Source of the DNA: Maribellus sp. CM-23
GTDB lineage: Bacteria; Bacteroidota; Bacteroidia; Bacteroidales; Prolixibacteraceae
DNA: 64,000 nucleotides
NCBI RefSeq assembly: GCF_021354595.1
Contig: NZ_JADWYJ010000001.1
Coordinates: 1,651,446-1,715,445 of the forward strand
Direction: 5' to 3'
Both the position numbers and the translations under genes were made by a program. The number at the start of each line of letters is the position of its first letter. The first letter of the stretch is position 1. The notes beneath the pieces are model-generated. The model was given only the letters and a program-made list of their open reading frames with translations, was not told where the DNA came from and did no database searches. Below, in pieces: positions 39,609-49,175 of the stretch.

Positions 39609-41249
39609 ATGTATTCAATTAGAATATTGTTTTGTTTTGTATTTTTTGCTCCGGGTGTTGTTTTGGGGCAATATTCGTTGGACTCGCTGATGACCCGGCT
39701 TGATATAGCCATCGAAAATCATGCAAACTATTCACAACAGAAGGAAGAACGCTTGCAGAGACTTAAAGCGCAATTACAACATACACCCAAAAATTCCCTT
39801 CAAGAATACACCATAAACACAGAGCTTTACAACGAATACCGTCCTTACATTTGCGACTCTGCCATCTATTACAAAAACAGGAATATTGAAATTGCGAAAC
39901 ACCTCAACAACACCGAACTTCAGTACGAAAGTGAGCTTCAGCTGGCTTTCCTGATGGGTTCTACCGGAATGTACCTGGAAGCGGTTGATTTGATCATTTC
40001 AATTGACCGGCAGAAAGTACCAGCCAGGTTGCTGGTGGAATACTACAGCACCTATAAGCACATTTATTCTGAACTTGCCTTTTATACGCAAAACAAGCAG
40101 GGAGCCGAAAAATACTGGCAAATATCATCCCGGTACGGCGATTCGCTAAAAACGGTTCTTACACCTGCCGACGAACTGTATTATGTGGGAAAAGAAGACG
40201 ACCTGAGAAATTCGGGAAGATTGGAAGAGTCATTGAAAGTGAACGATACCATACTGGCAAAATGCACCCTGGGGACCCGCGAATTTGCCATAACAAGTTA
40301 CAATCGCTCCTTAACCTACCGAAAACTCAAAGACACGGAAAAGGAGAAATACTACCTCGCACTATCCGCCCTGTCGGATATACTTTCGGCAACAAAAGAC
40401 CACGCATCGCTGTGGATGTTGGCCGAAATTCTGTACAAGGAAAACGATATGGAACGTGCCTATAATTACATTCGTTTTTCGTGGAGCGAAACGGTGTTTT
40501 ACAACGCGCGCCTCCGAAGCCTGCAAAGCGCCGGCATCCTGTCGCTCATTGATTTAACCTACCAGGCAACCATTGAAAAGAAAAACAGGCAGCTAAAAAA
40601 TTACTTACTGCTTTCGAGTATTTTGGGAGTTCTGCTCACCATTGCCTTTTTCTACATCTACAGCCAAATGAGGCGTTTATCCGTAACCCGAAAATACCTG
40701 CAGGAAGCCAATACAAATTTGCAAAGCCTGAACAATGAATTAAAACAGGTAAATCAGCAACTGCAAGTTGTTAACATAGACCTATCGGAATCCAACCAAA
40801 TAAAGGAAGTATACATCGGGCATTTTATCAAACTCTGTTCTACTTACATCGATAAAATGGATGGGTTCCGCCGCATGGTCAATAAAAAGCTCACGGCGGG
40901 GCAGGTTTCTGAGTTGCTGGTAGCCACCCGGTCGCAGACGATGATGGAAAACGAGATTGAAGAACTGTACCGAAATTTCGACAAAGCATTTTTACGCATT
41001 TTTCCTCATTTTGTAGAGAAAGTAAACATGCTGTTGGTTGACGAAGAGAAAATTGTATTGAAAAAAGACGAACTGTTGAATGCCGAGCTAAGAATACTCG
41101 CCCTAATCCGACTGGGCATAAGTAACAGCTCGCAAATTGCTGATTTTCTAAGGTACTCGGTCAACACCATTTATAATTACCGGGCCAAAGCCAAAAGCCG
41201 GGCCGTATCACGCGACGAATTCGAAGATTTACTGGTTCTTATCCGATGA
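39609..41249 (+). CDS. SusR-like membrane regulator (TPR region, TM helix, C-terminal HTH)
   Basis: The ATG at 39609 gives a 546-residue protein with a signal peptide (cleavage near VVLGQ, about residue 21); a GTG 21 bp upstream is less likely. A periplasmic helical, TPR-like region fills about 25-325. Then come a transmembrane helix (about 331-353), a coiled coil (about 361-395, LNNELKQVNQQLQ) and a C-terminal domain resembling DUF6377. The last 50 residues form a LuxR-like helix-turn-helix (LRILALIRLGISNSSQIADF, then YSVNTIYNYRAKAKSR). Such proteins are thought to sense a periplasmic glycan and bind DNA from the membrane. Its position 458 bp before a SusC gene on the same strand makes it the likely activator of locus 2. 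Confidence 0.85.
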   Translation: MYSIRILFCFVFFAPGVVLGQYSLDSLMTRLDIAIENHANYSQQKEERLQRLKAQLQHTPKNSLQEYTINTELYNEYRPYICDSAIYYKNRNIEIAKHLNNTELQYESELQLAFLMGSTGMYLEAVDLIISIDRQKVPARLLVEYYSTYKHIYSELAFYTQNKQGAEKYWQISSRYGDSLKTVLTPADELYYVGKEDDLRNSGRLEESLKVNDTILAKCTLGTREFAITSYNRSLTYRKLKDTEKEKYYLALSALSDILSATKDHASLWMLAEILYKENDMERAYNYIRFSWSETVFYNARLRSLQSAGILSLIDLTYQATIEKKNRQLKNYLLLSSILGVLLTIAFFYIYSQMRRLSVTRKYLQEANTNLQSLNNELKQVNQQLQVVNIDLSESNQIKEVYIGHFIKLCSTYIDKMDGFRRMVNKKLTAGQVSELLVATRSQTMMENEIEELYRNFDKAFLRIFPHFVEKVNMLLVDEEKIVLKKDELLNAELRILALIRLGISNSSQIADFLRYSVNTIYNYRAKAKSRAVSRDEFEDLLVLIR

Positions 41250-41707
41250 AAGCAAGCCCTGAAATTTCAGAATTTTGTTTTAACATAACTTTTCTGATTT
41301 TCGAAAATCCACATCGGCAAGAGCATCGCTTAACGCCCCAACTAGCCATCAACCATTTTGTGATCAAAGCATCTTCAAAGCTCCGGTAAAACAAATATTT
41401 GCAGGGTAACAATCCACTTCTGTTCCACTTTTTCACCTCCACCACACTATGTTAACAGACACAAAATAAGCAAACTAAGCCGTTCAAACAGGTACAAGCA
41501 TCCACTTTAATTTTCGCCTCTCCCAAAGCAGCCTCATCATTAGATACCTTTGTAAAAGACAAAACAGGACAGACTTATTTAACAATTTATAATACCGTTC
41601 GGAATTTATTTACCAGAGTTTGAATAAGAGGTAAGCGTTGCGTTTTTCCCAAAAGGGCCATGCGCTTATTTCCTGATGAAAACTGATACTAATTAAATAA
41701 CTTATCT
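41250..41707 (+). promoter_or_regulatory. Control region of locus 2 with candidate -7 box
   Basis: This 458-bp gap holds no gene. TACCTTTG at 41545-41552 matches TAnnTTTG and would start a leader of about 150 bases before the SusC ATG at 41708. A 12-base palindrome, CTGAAATTTCAG, near 41260 lies just after the regulator stop codon. No -33 TTTG is visible at the expected spacing, as for activator-dependent SusC promoters. Confidence 0.45.
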
Positions 41708-44683
41708 ATGGGAACTAATTTCTTTAAAGTAAAAATTCCTCTTGTTTATTTGCTTTTGATTCTATGCTTTGGCTTTTCGGCTCAGGCACAAAATCCCAAA
41801 AACATAACAGGAGTTGTAAAAGATGTTGCCGGAATACCATTGCCCGGTGTAAACATCGTGGTAAAGGGAACCTTGCAGGGTGTGATAACTGACCTTGACG
41901 GCCAGTACCAGATCAGCGTGCCCGGTAATGATGCCGTTTTGGTGTTTTCATACATCGGCTACCTTGCACAGGAAGTAGCAGTAGGCAATCAAGATGAGAT
42001 CAATATTTCATTGAAGGAAGACCTGCAGCAAATTGACGAAGTGGTGGTAATTGGCTATGGCACTGTTGCCAAAAAAGACGTAACCACCGCTGTCTCTACA
42101 GTTTCAACCAAAGACATTGACGAACGCCCGATTGTCTCGGCAGCGCAGGCTATCCAGGGAAAGGCGGCCGGTGTTAATGTTTACCAGCCCAATGGAGCTC
42201 CCGGTGGCGAAATGGTTGTAAGAGTGCGCGGTACCACCTCCTTTAACGGAAGCAACGAGCCTTTGTACGTGGTAGACGGCGTTCCGGTTGATAACCTCAA
42301 CTTCCTTTCTCCGCAGGATATTGCCAGCATGCAAATCCTGAAAGATGCTTCTTCTGCAGCTATTTATGGTTCGCGGGCTGCAAACGGCGTTGTTCTTATC
42401 ACCACCAAACAAGCGGGCGGAGGTGCCAAAATTGCGGCCAATGTTCAAATGGGTGTGAGCCGTGTGGCCAACCAGATTGAATCGCTGAATGCCGCCCAGT
42501 ACAAGGAGCTGATCGACGAAATCCGCCCGGGAACCATCCCCGAAGGTACCACCGATCAAACCGATTGGTTTGACGAAGTGTATGGAACCGGTATTACCCA
42601 AAATTACCAGTTGCAGATATCGGATGGCAACGAAAAGACCCGCTATTTTGTTTCCGGCGGTTATTTGAACGAAAAAGGAGTACTCAGTTCTGCATTTTTC
42701 CGTCGTTATAACCTGCGCAGTAATGTTGACAGCCAGGTACGTAAATGGCTGAATATTGGGTTGAACCTGTCGTATTCTGACAATACAAGTAACAGCGTAA
42801 CTACCGGGGCCGGCTCCAACCGTGGAGGCGTGGTGCTTTCGGTGGTTAACCTACCCACGGCGGCCAGTGTTATCGATCCGGAAACTGGCTTGTACAACCG
42901 TCTGTTTTTCGGGCAAAACATTACCAATCCGGTTGAATCGCTCGAAAACGGCAAAAACAATAAAAACAACGAAAACCGCCTGATTGCTTCAGGTAGTGCA
43001 ACCATTACTTTCCTGCCGGAACTGAACCTGAGATCATCGCTTACTGTTGACCGCAGAAACGGGAAAATAACAGGATTCACCCCTCCGGTTCATGGTTTAG
43101 ACAGAGATGACTGGGGAAGTGCCTGGGACACACGAAGCATGAACACGCTTCTGGTATTCGACAATGTATTGACTTACAAGAAAACATTTGCCGAAAAACA
43201 CAATTTCGAAGCAATGGCCGGTACCTCGTGGACGGATTCGCAATGGTCGCAAAGCTACATTAACGGAACTCATTTTAAAGACGGATATATCCAGACACTG
43301 AATGCAGCCAACAAAATTGCCTGGGACAATACCGGTTCTTCGGCATCTGCATGGGGTATTATGTCTGCTTTCGGACGTCTGTCGTACAACTTTGAAAGCA
43401 AGTACCTTTTTACATTCAACATTCGCCAGGACGGATCTTCCAAGCTGCACCCCGATCTCCGCTGGGGAACCTTCCCTTCGTTTTCAGGAGCATGGCGTCT
43501 GTCTTCCGAAGAATTCATGCGTGACATCGACTGGATCAGCGATTTAAAAATCCGCGGAGGCTGGGGACAAACAGGTAACCAGTCGGGAGTGGGTGATTAC
43601 TCCTACCTGCAACGGTACAACATTACCCGTCAGCCATGGTTCGAAACCGGAAAAGAAGACGCTGTTCCTTCCATTCCCCAGGCAAACCTTCGCACTGCTG
43701 ACCTTACCTGGGAAGCTACTTCACAAGTGAACATCGGCCTGGATGCTACTCTGTTTGAAAACAGGTTAACCCTAGTAATGGATTATTATAGAAAACATAC
43801 AACCGATATGCTAATGTATGTTGGAGTGCCGGCAGGACCTTCAGGAGCAGCTATTATTACACGAAATGAAGGAGAGATGATGAACCGGGGTTTTGAATTC
43901 TCAGCAAGCTCACGCAATCTTACCGGAGCTTTTAGCTGGAATACCGATTTTAACATTTCCTTCAACAAAAACGAACTGCAAAGTCTTGAGTTACAGAAAA
44001 TCTACTACGATGCAGAAACAACAGATGCTTTCCATAAAACACGTGTAGTACGAAATGAGCCGGGACGTGCCCTCGGCGGATTCTACGGTTACATCAGCGA
44101 CGGTGTTGATCCGGAAACCGGCGAATTAATGTACCGCGATATCAACGAAGACGGAAAGATCACTGCTTCGGATAAAACCTACATTGGCGATCCCAACCCG
44201 ACATTTACATTCGGGCTTACCAATACCTTCTCATACAAAGGATTCAATTTAAGTGTTTTCATGCAGGGCTCTGTAGGGAACGATATTTTCAATGCTTCGA
44301 AAGGAGACACGGAGGGCATGCACGACTTAAAAAATCAATCGACCAAAGTATTGGAACGCTGGCGTACCCCGGGACAAATTACAGATGTTCCCAAAGCAGG
44401 ATTCAACTTGCAGCCTTCAAGTTATTTTGTTGAAGACGGCACTTACCTCCGGGTTAAAGATGTTACTTTCTCCTACAATTTCAATGGGGGTATTTTAAAC
44501 AAATTGGGTGTTTCGCGCCTGCAACCGTATGTTACTGCCAGCAATTTGCTAACAATAACAAAGTACAGCGGAATGGACCCCGAAGTAAACCAGTGGGGTA
44601 ACAGCGGTGCCGTACAAGGCATTGACTGGGGAACCTATCCGCATAGTAAAACCTTTGTTTTTGGACTAAATGTTGAATTTTAA
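41708..44683 (+). CDS. SusC-family TonB-dependent transporter of locus 2
   Basis: The 991-residue protein has a signal peptide (cleavage after about residue 28, SAQAQ), a carboxypeptidase-regulatory-like domain (about 32-104, ITGVVKDVAGIPLPGVNI), a canonical TonB box DEVVVIGYG at about 110-118, a plug (about 125-240, LYVVDGVPVDNL and ILKDASSAAIYGSRAANG) and an outer-membrane barrel ending TFVFGLNVEF. It imports oligosaccharides with the SusD encoded 11 bp downstream. It is the first structural gene of a rightward unit encoding two surface-binding lipoproteins and two GH30 enzymes, so a beta-glucan is the probable cargo. Length and domain order are typical of the family. Confidence 0.95.
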   Translation: MGTNFFKVKIPLVYLLLILCFGFSAQAQNPKNITGVVKDVAGIPLPGVNIVVKGTLQGVITDLDGQYQISVPGNDAVLVFSYIGYLAQEVAVGNQDEINISLKEDLQQIDEVVVIGYGTVAKKDVTTAVSTVSTKDIDERPIVSAAQAIQGKAAGVNVYQPNGAPGGEMVVRVRGTTSFNGSNEPLYVVDGVPVDNLNFLSPQDIASMQILKDASSAAIYGSRAANGVVLITTKQAGGGAKIAANVQMGVSRVANQIESLNAAQYKELIDEIRPGTIPEGTTDQTDWFDEVYGTGITQNYQLQISDGNEKTRYFVSGGYLNEKGVLSSAFFRRYNLRSNVDSQVRKWLNIGLNLSYSDNTSNSVTTGAGSNRGGVVLSVVNLPTAASVIDPETGLYNRLFFGQNITNPVESLENGKNNKNNENRLIASGSATITFLPELNLRSSLTVDRRNGKITGFTPPVHGLDRDDWGSAWDTRSMNTLLVFDNVLTYKKTFAEKHNFEAMAGTSWTDSQWSQSYINGTHFKDGYIQTLNAANKIAWDNTGSSASAWGIMSAFGRLSYNFESKYLFTFNIRQDGSSKLHPDLRWGTFPSFSGAWRLSSEEFMRDIDWISDLKIRGGWGQTGNQSGVGDYSYLQRYNITRQPWFETGKEDAVPSIPQANLRTADLTWEATSQVNIGLDATLFENRLTLVMDYYRKHTTDMLMYVGVPAGPSGAAIITRNEGEMMNRGFEFSASSRNLTGAFSWNTDFNISFNKNELQSLELQKIYYDAETTDAFHKTRVVRNEPGRALGGFYGYISDGVDPETGELMYRDINEDGKITASDKTYIGDPNPTFTFGLTNTFSYKGFNLSVFMQGSVGNDIFNASKGDTEGMHDLKNQSTKVLERWRTPGQITDVPKAGFNLQPSSYFVEDGTYLRVKDVTFSYNFNGGILNKLGVSRLQPYVTASNLLTITKYSGMDPEVNQWGNSGAVQGIDWGTYPHSKTFVFGLNVEF

Positions 44684-44694
44684 AACTGCACAAA

Positions 44695-46233
44695 ATGAAG
44701 TCAAAATATATTTTATTTATCCTATCAGTCTTCCTGTTTGCAGCCTGTTCGCTTGATTACGATCCGATCGACACCTATTCGGATGTAACCGAAGGGTTTA
44801 ACCAGGACAGTGTACCCGTAGTATTTAGAGACAAAGCAGCTGTTTTATCACATCGGCAATTCTTGCTTGAGCGTTTTAAAAACGGCCAGGAACACTGGTA
44901 CCTTGATATGTTGCTGCTTGCCGAATCGCATTCCGACAATGCCTATGCAGGTGCGCCCAATGCAGAAACCACTCCCTTTGAGGTTAACTCCATCGAAGGT
45001 TCAAACATTAACCTGAGACGCGACTGGAACGGGCACATGGCCAATGTAGGCCAAACCAATAAGCTGATCAATTTCATCGTCGATGTAAATGACGCATCCT
45101 TAACCCAGGCGGAAAGGCAGCAATACAAGGCCGAAGCCAAAATCCTCCGGGCCATGATCTATTTCGACATGGTACGGATTTGGGGAAATGTACCGCTGGT
45201 AACCACCGTAGCCGGCGACATTACTTCCGAAACCATTAAGGATGTTTACCCGGCTTATTTCCCGCCGCAAACGGACGCTTTGACCATCTACCAGCAGATT
45301 GAAGAAGACCTTCTGGAAGGACTGCAATACGCACCCGACAACAGCGCTGCCGATAAAACACAGCTGTCGAAATCAGTTGCCCGTGCTCTGCTCGCTAAGG
45401 TCTATGCAGAAAAACCTTTGCGCGATTACGACAAGGTGATTAAATATGCCGATGAGTTAGCCGGCGATGGCTTTGAATTAGTGGAAAACTTTGGCGATCT
45501 GTTTGGCGTTACTTTAACGGATCCCAATTCTCCGGCATCGCAGCAAAACAAAGCCATTGATGCAAAAGCCCGGAATACAAAGGAAACTATCTACGAAGCT
45601 CAATTTTTCCCCGGCAACACGAACTGGGTAACCTGGATGTATGGTCGTCCGCTGAATGACTGGACATTTTATTTCACCTGGCTAAAATGGATCACACCGT
45701 CGCGCGACCTGATAAAAACATTTAACAGCGAAGTAGGCGATAAACGTTACGAGGAATCGGTTGTGTTTTATCAATGCGACTGGAACGTGTATTACCCGGC
45801 CGACAATTATCCATTTATGTACAAATGCCGCAGCGCCTACAACAGCATTATTAAATTGCGTTATGCTGATATTCTGCTCCTCAAGGCGGAAGCATTGATC
45901 AGCAAAGGCGACTACAACGGGGCTGCTGCCATTATTAACCAAACCCGCCGCCGGGCAGGGCTAAGCAATCTTCCGTCGTCGGCAACTGCCGGACACGAGC
46001 AAATTATGCAAGCCTATCTGAAAGAACGCCGGCTTGAGCTGGCTTTCGAAGGCCAGCGCTGGTTCGATCTTGTTCGCCTCGATAAAGTGGAAGAAGTAAT
46101 GAATGCCGTTTACGACAAGGATGAAGGACGCCCCGCGCAGGTTTACCCCTTCAACAGCTTATCCTACATTCTGCCTATTCCACAGGACGTAATCGACCAG
46201 AACCCCAACCTGGTTCAAAATCCTGGTTATTAA
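44695..46233 (+). CDS. SusD/RagB-family glycan-binding lipoprotein of locus 2
   Basis: The 512-residue product has a lipoprotein signal (LFAAC, C18). The SusD fold is shown by AEAKILRAMIYFDMVRIWGNVPLV near residues 140-165 (described, not quoted as a motif), ADILLLKAEALISKGDYNGA, and the C-terminal YLKERRLELAFEGQRWFDL with the ending DQNPNLVQNPGY. It caps the SusC barrel and captures oligosaccharides at the surface. The region around residues 285-325 is rich in Trp (NTNWVTWMYGRPLNDWTFYF) and is a plausible aromatic binding platform. It begins 11 bp after the SusC stop and is followed by SusE/F-like lipoprotein and GH30 genes in the same direction. Confidence 0.95.
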   Translation: MKSKYILFILSVFLFAACSLDYDPIDTYSDVTEGFNQDSVPVVFRDKAAVLSHRQFLLERFKNGQEHWYLDMLLLAESHSDNAYAGAPNAETTPFEVNSIEGSNINLRRDWNGHMANVGQTNKLINFIVDVNDASLTQAERQQYKAEAKILRAMIYFDMVRIWGNVPLVTTVAGDITSETIKDVYPAYFPPQTDALTIYQQIEEDLLEGLQYAPDNSAADKTQLSKSVARALLAKVYAEKPLRDYDKVIKYADELAGDGFELVENFGDLFGVTLTDPNSPASQQNKAIDAKARNTKETIYEAQFFPGNTNWVTWMYGRPLNDWTFYFTWLKWITPSRDLIKTFNSEVGDKRYEESVVFYQCDWNVYYPADNYPFMYKCRSAYNSIIKLRYADILLLKAEALISKGDYNGAAAIINQTRRRAGLSNLPSSATAGHEQIMQAYLKERRLELAFEGQRWFDLVRLDKVEEVMNAVYDKDEGRPAQVYPFNSLSYILPIPQDVIDQNPNLVQNPGY

Positions 46234-46265
46234 ACTATGAACAGTAAACTTTTAAAGAGATAATT

Positions 46266-47663
46266 ATGAACTCGATATATAAAATATTCATGCTGATCGG
46301 GGTGCTTGGCTTGTTCTTCGCTTCGTGCGACGATGAATACGGCCCCCGCAAAGAATCAATTCCGGTTTTTGAAGCCGTAACCGTTACCCCGGCAAGCTTT
46401 ACCTTTGGCGATTCCATTACGTTAAACGCCCGGATGAGTGATCCGGCCACAATACTTGCTACCTTAAAATACGAAGTGGTATCAGAAGGAAGAGTGGTGG
46501 CTTCAGGAGTAATTCCAATGGCAGGAGATACATTCCTGGTAAATCAGTCCATTTTTATTCCCTTGCTGAACAACCAGGCCGATAATTCGGATGTGGTGGT
46601 AAACCTCGTAGCTGCAAATGTTCTGAAAGGAAAGGACTCCTATCAGGTTACAGGCCTGACAGGAAAACGCCCGGTATACAACCAACTTTACCTGGTTACC
46701 GACGATGGAACTGTTGCGATGCTTTCACCCCGGTCTTCCGACAAAAACAAGTTTGAAGCAACTGAACTTACTTTTGAGACATCGTTCCGTTTTAAAGTGG
46801 CTGAAAAGCTGAATGCCGATAAAACCATCGATTACAGCGGAGCGGTTTTTGGCAATGTGAATGGCCAAATGGCCATGATCAGCGAAGCAGGCGAGTCGGC
46901 TTTTGCTTATACGCCCAATGCCGATTATACCAAAGCTTTTGTTTACGACAATTACGCCTTTGGTGTAGCCACTACAGGAAGTAACCTGGGAGCCGACGAC
47001 CTGGCCTTGTCAGCTTTTGGCAACCAGGATATTTATGGTGAATCGTTCCGCACCCTGAAACGCACCCTCGAAAACGGTAAAACGTACCAGGTTTTTGGCA
47101 AACTGGGAGATGCAAGCAACATCTACAATCCTGATTTCTTTGAGCGAATCTCTGATTCACAGGTGAAATTCCTCGGAGCAACAGGCGAATACACTCTCTA
47201 TTACAACCCGGTTCGCAAAAACATTTTTGTGGGAGTCGATAATCCGGCCTATCCTGAATACCTGCTGGCTTGCGGTTGGGGACTGGGATACCCTACAAAT
47301 GTAACTTCCGACGAAATAAATGCCGTATACCCGGGGCACAAAAGGGTACATACCGACTGGGGTTTTGGCCACGTGATGAATTATGTCCTGCTGCGTCAGA
47401 TAAACGATGGTGTTTACCAGGGAACTTTTTATACTCCGGGCGACCAGGATCATTATGCCGGGTTTAAACCCTTTGAGAACACAGGTTGGGCAAATGAGAA
47501 AAAAGCAGGTCAGTTTACATTTACCGGCGAACAGATTATTTCAGGCGATAACAACTGGGACATTCCTAACGGTGAAAACGACCCGGTGATTGAGTCAGCC
47601 AATTATCGTTTTACAATTAATCTGAACGATAACACAGTACACATTGAAAAAGTAACGCTCTGA
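46266..47663 (+). CDS. Surface glycan-binding lipoprotein (SusE/F-like position)
   Basis: The 465-residue product has a lipoprotein signal (LFFASC, C21) followed by acidic residues, a frequent surface-export mark in Bacteroidota. It appears to consist of several beta-sandwich domains: one Ig-like at about 35-130, and SusE-like modules at about 135-330 and 335-465. Aromatic pairs such as YPEYLLACGWGLGYP and VHTDWGFGH could bind sugar. The gene lies 32 bp after SusD, the classic place of a surface glycan-binding protein, and 4 bp before GH30. No catalytic motif is present. I infer that it helps to hold the locus 2 polysaccharide at the cell surface; the ligand is deduced only from the GH30 neighbours. 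Confidence 0.8.
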   Translation: MNSIYKIFMLIGVLGLFFASCDDEYGPRKESIPVFEAVTVTPASFTFGDSITLNARMSDPATILATLKYEVVSEGRVVASGVIPMAGDTFLVNQSIFIPLLNNQADNSDVVVNLVAANVLKGKDSYQVTGLTGKRPVYNQLYLVTDDGTVAMLSPRSSDKNKFEATELTFETSFRFKVAEKLNADKTIDYSGAVFGNVNGQMAMISEAGESAFAYTPNADYTKAFVYDNYAFGVATTGSNLGADDLALSAFGNQDIYGESFRTLKRTLENGKTYQVFGKLGDASNIYNPDFFERISDSQVKFLGATGEYTLYYNPVRKNIFVGVDNPAYPEYLLACGWGLGYPTNVTSDEINAVYPGHKRVHTDWGFGHVMNYVLLRQINDGVYQGTFYTPGDQDHYAGFKPFENTGWANEKKAGQFTFTGEQIISGDNNWDIPNGENDPVIESANYRFTINLNDNTVHIEKVTL

Positions 47664-47667
47664 TAAG

Positions 47668-49164
47668 ATGAAGATACAATTCGATTTAAAACTGATTTTA
47701 CTGGCGGCGGTGCTTTGCGGATTTGTTGCCTGCAGCGACAAAAACAAAGACAACGGCGGCGTGGATGAAATTCCGGATACCGAAACCGGCGATGTAACGA
47801 TTTATGTTACAACCAACAACCGGACACAGGATTTCAAAAAGCACGCTGTTGATTTCAGTGAAAAAAGCAATATGTCGCCAACCACCATCAAGCTGGAACC
47901 CAACACAAGGTACCAGACTATGGATGGTTTTGGAGCAGCGGTAACGGGCTCTACCTGTTACAACCTGATGCAGATGACGGCCGAGAACCGGACTAAATTT
48001 CTGAAGGAAACGTTTTCGCCGACTGAAGGAATGGGACAAAGTTACATCCGCATTTCCATTGGTTGTTCCGATTTCTCGCTAAGCGAATATACCTGCTGCG
48101 ATAATCCGGGCATTGAGAATTTCGGACTCACATCCGAAGAAAATGACTACGTTATCCCAATTATAAAGGAGATTCTGTCCATTAATCCGGACATAAAAAT
48201 CCTGGGATCGCCCTGGACCTCTCCACGTTGGATGAAAGTGAATAATCTTACTGATTTGCAGCCCTTCAACTCATGGACCAGCGGGCAGCTAAACCCGGCT
48301 CATTATGCAGACTATGCCACCTACTTTGTAAAATGGATTCAGGCTTTTAACGCGCAAGGAATAAATATTTATTCTGTAACGCCGCAAAACGAGCCCTTGA
48401 ACCGCGGAAATTCAGCATCCCTTTTTATGGGCTGGGAAGAACAACTCGAGTTTGTAAAAAACAACCTGGTTCCGGCATTAAAAGCAGCTTCGTTAAACAC
48501 AAAAATCTATCTGTTCGACCACAATTACAACTACGATAATATGGCGGATCAGAACGATTACCCGGTAAAAATTTACGATGCCGGAATCGACGATGAGCTT
48601 GTTGCCGGAGCGGCCTATCACAACTATGGCGGAGACAAATCGGAACTGCTGGATATACACGGAAAATATCCCGAGAAGGAGTTGATTTTTACCGAAACAT
48701 CCATTGGTACCTGGAACGATGGCCGCAATCTGGAAGTGCGTTTGATCGACGACATGCGGGAAGTGGCGCTGGGTACCGTAAACAACTGGTGCAAGGGCGT
48801 TATCGTGTGGAACCTGATGCTCGACAGCGAGCGCGGGCCCAACCGCGAAGGCGGCTGCCAAACCTGTTACGGCGCAGTTGACATCGACCGTTCCAACTAT
48901 TCGACCATCACGCGCAACTCGCATTACTACATCATCGGGCACTTATCCTCAGTGGTTAAACCGGGTGCCGTGCGCATCGGAACTTCGGGCTTTGCCGACG
49001 GCGGATTTTACATGTCGGCCTTTGAAAATACCGATGGTACCTACGCAGTGGTTCTACTCAACAGTAATACCGCTTCCAAACTGATTACGCTCGACGACGG
49101 CGCGCACCACTTCAGCTACGAAGTGCCTGCTAAATCTGTGATTTCATATCGATGGAAAAAATAA
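47668..49164 (+). CDS. GH30 glycosidase, probable endo-beta-1,6-glucanase, lipoprotein
   Basis: The 498-residue product has a lipoprotein signal (GFVAC, C22) and the GH30 TIM barrel plus side beta-sandwich. Family landmarks are MDGFGAAVTGS near 85-95, the strand ILGSPWTSPRWMK at 178-190, the acid/base E242 in VTPQNEPLN and the nucleophile E343 in LIFTETSIGTW. A C-terminal beta domain ends in AKSVISYRWKK. The overall arrangement is like GH30 subfamily 3 endo-beta-1,6-glucanases, but GH30 also includes glucosylceramidases and xylanases, so the linkage is an inference. As a surface-type lipoprotein encoded 4 bp after a glycan-binding protein, it probably makes the first cuts in the polymer outside the cell. 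Confidence 0.87.
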   Translation: MKIQFDLKLILLAAVLCGFVACSDKNKDNGGVDEIPDTETGDVTIYVTTNNRTQDFKKHAVDFSEKSNMSPTTIKLEPNTRYQTMDGFGAAVTGSTCYNLMQMTAENRTKFLKETFSPTEGMGQSYIRISIGCSDFSLSEYTCCDNPGIENFGLTSEENDYVIPIIKEILSINPDIKILGSPWTSPRWMKVNNLTDLQPFNSWTSGQLNPAHYADYATYFVKWIQAFNAQGINIYSVTPQNEPLNRGNSASLFMGWEEQLEFVKNNLVPALKAASLNTKIYLFDHNYNYDNMADQNDYPVKIYDAGIDDELVAGAAYHNYGGDKSELLDIHGKYPEKELIFTETSIGTWNDGRNLEVRLIDDMREVALGTVNNWCKGVIVWNLMLDSERGPNREGGCQTCYGAVDIDRSNYSTITRNSHYYIIGHLSSVVKPGAVRIGTSGFADGGFYMSAFENTDGTYAVVLLNSNTASKLITLDDGAHHFSYEVPAKSVISYRWKK

Positions 49165-49175
49165 AAACTAACACA

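Noticed and set aside
41258..41275. 12-base palindrome CTGAAATTTCAG after the regulator gene as a terminator
   Set aside because: The stem has no loop and only six AT-rich pairs, too weak for a terminator by itself.
42104..42601. 165-codon antisense frame under SusC of locus 2
   Set aside because: It is fully antisense to the plug region of SusC, has no recognisable domain, and its length follows from codon bias of the sense gene.
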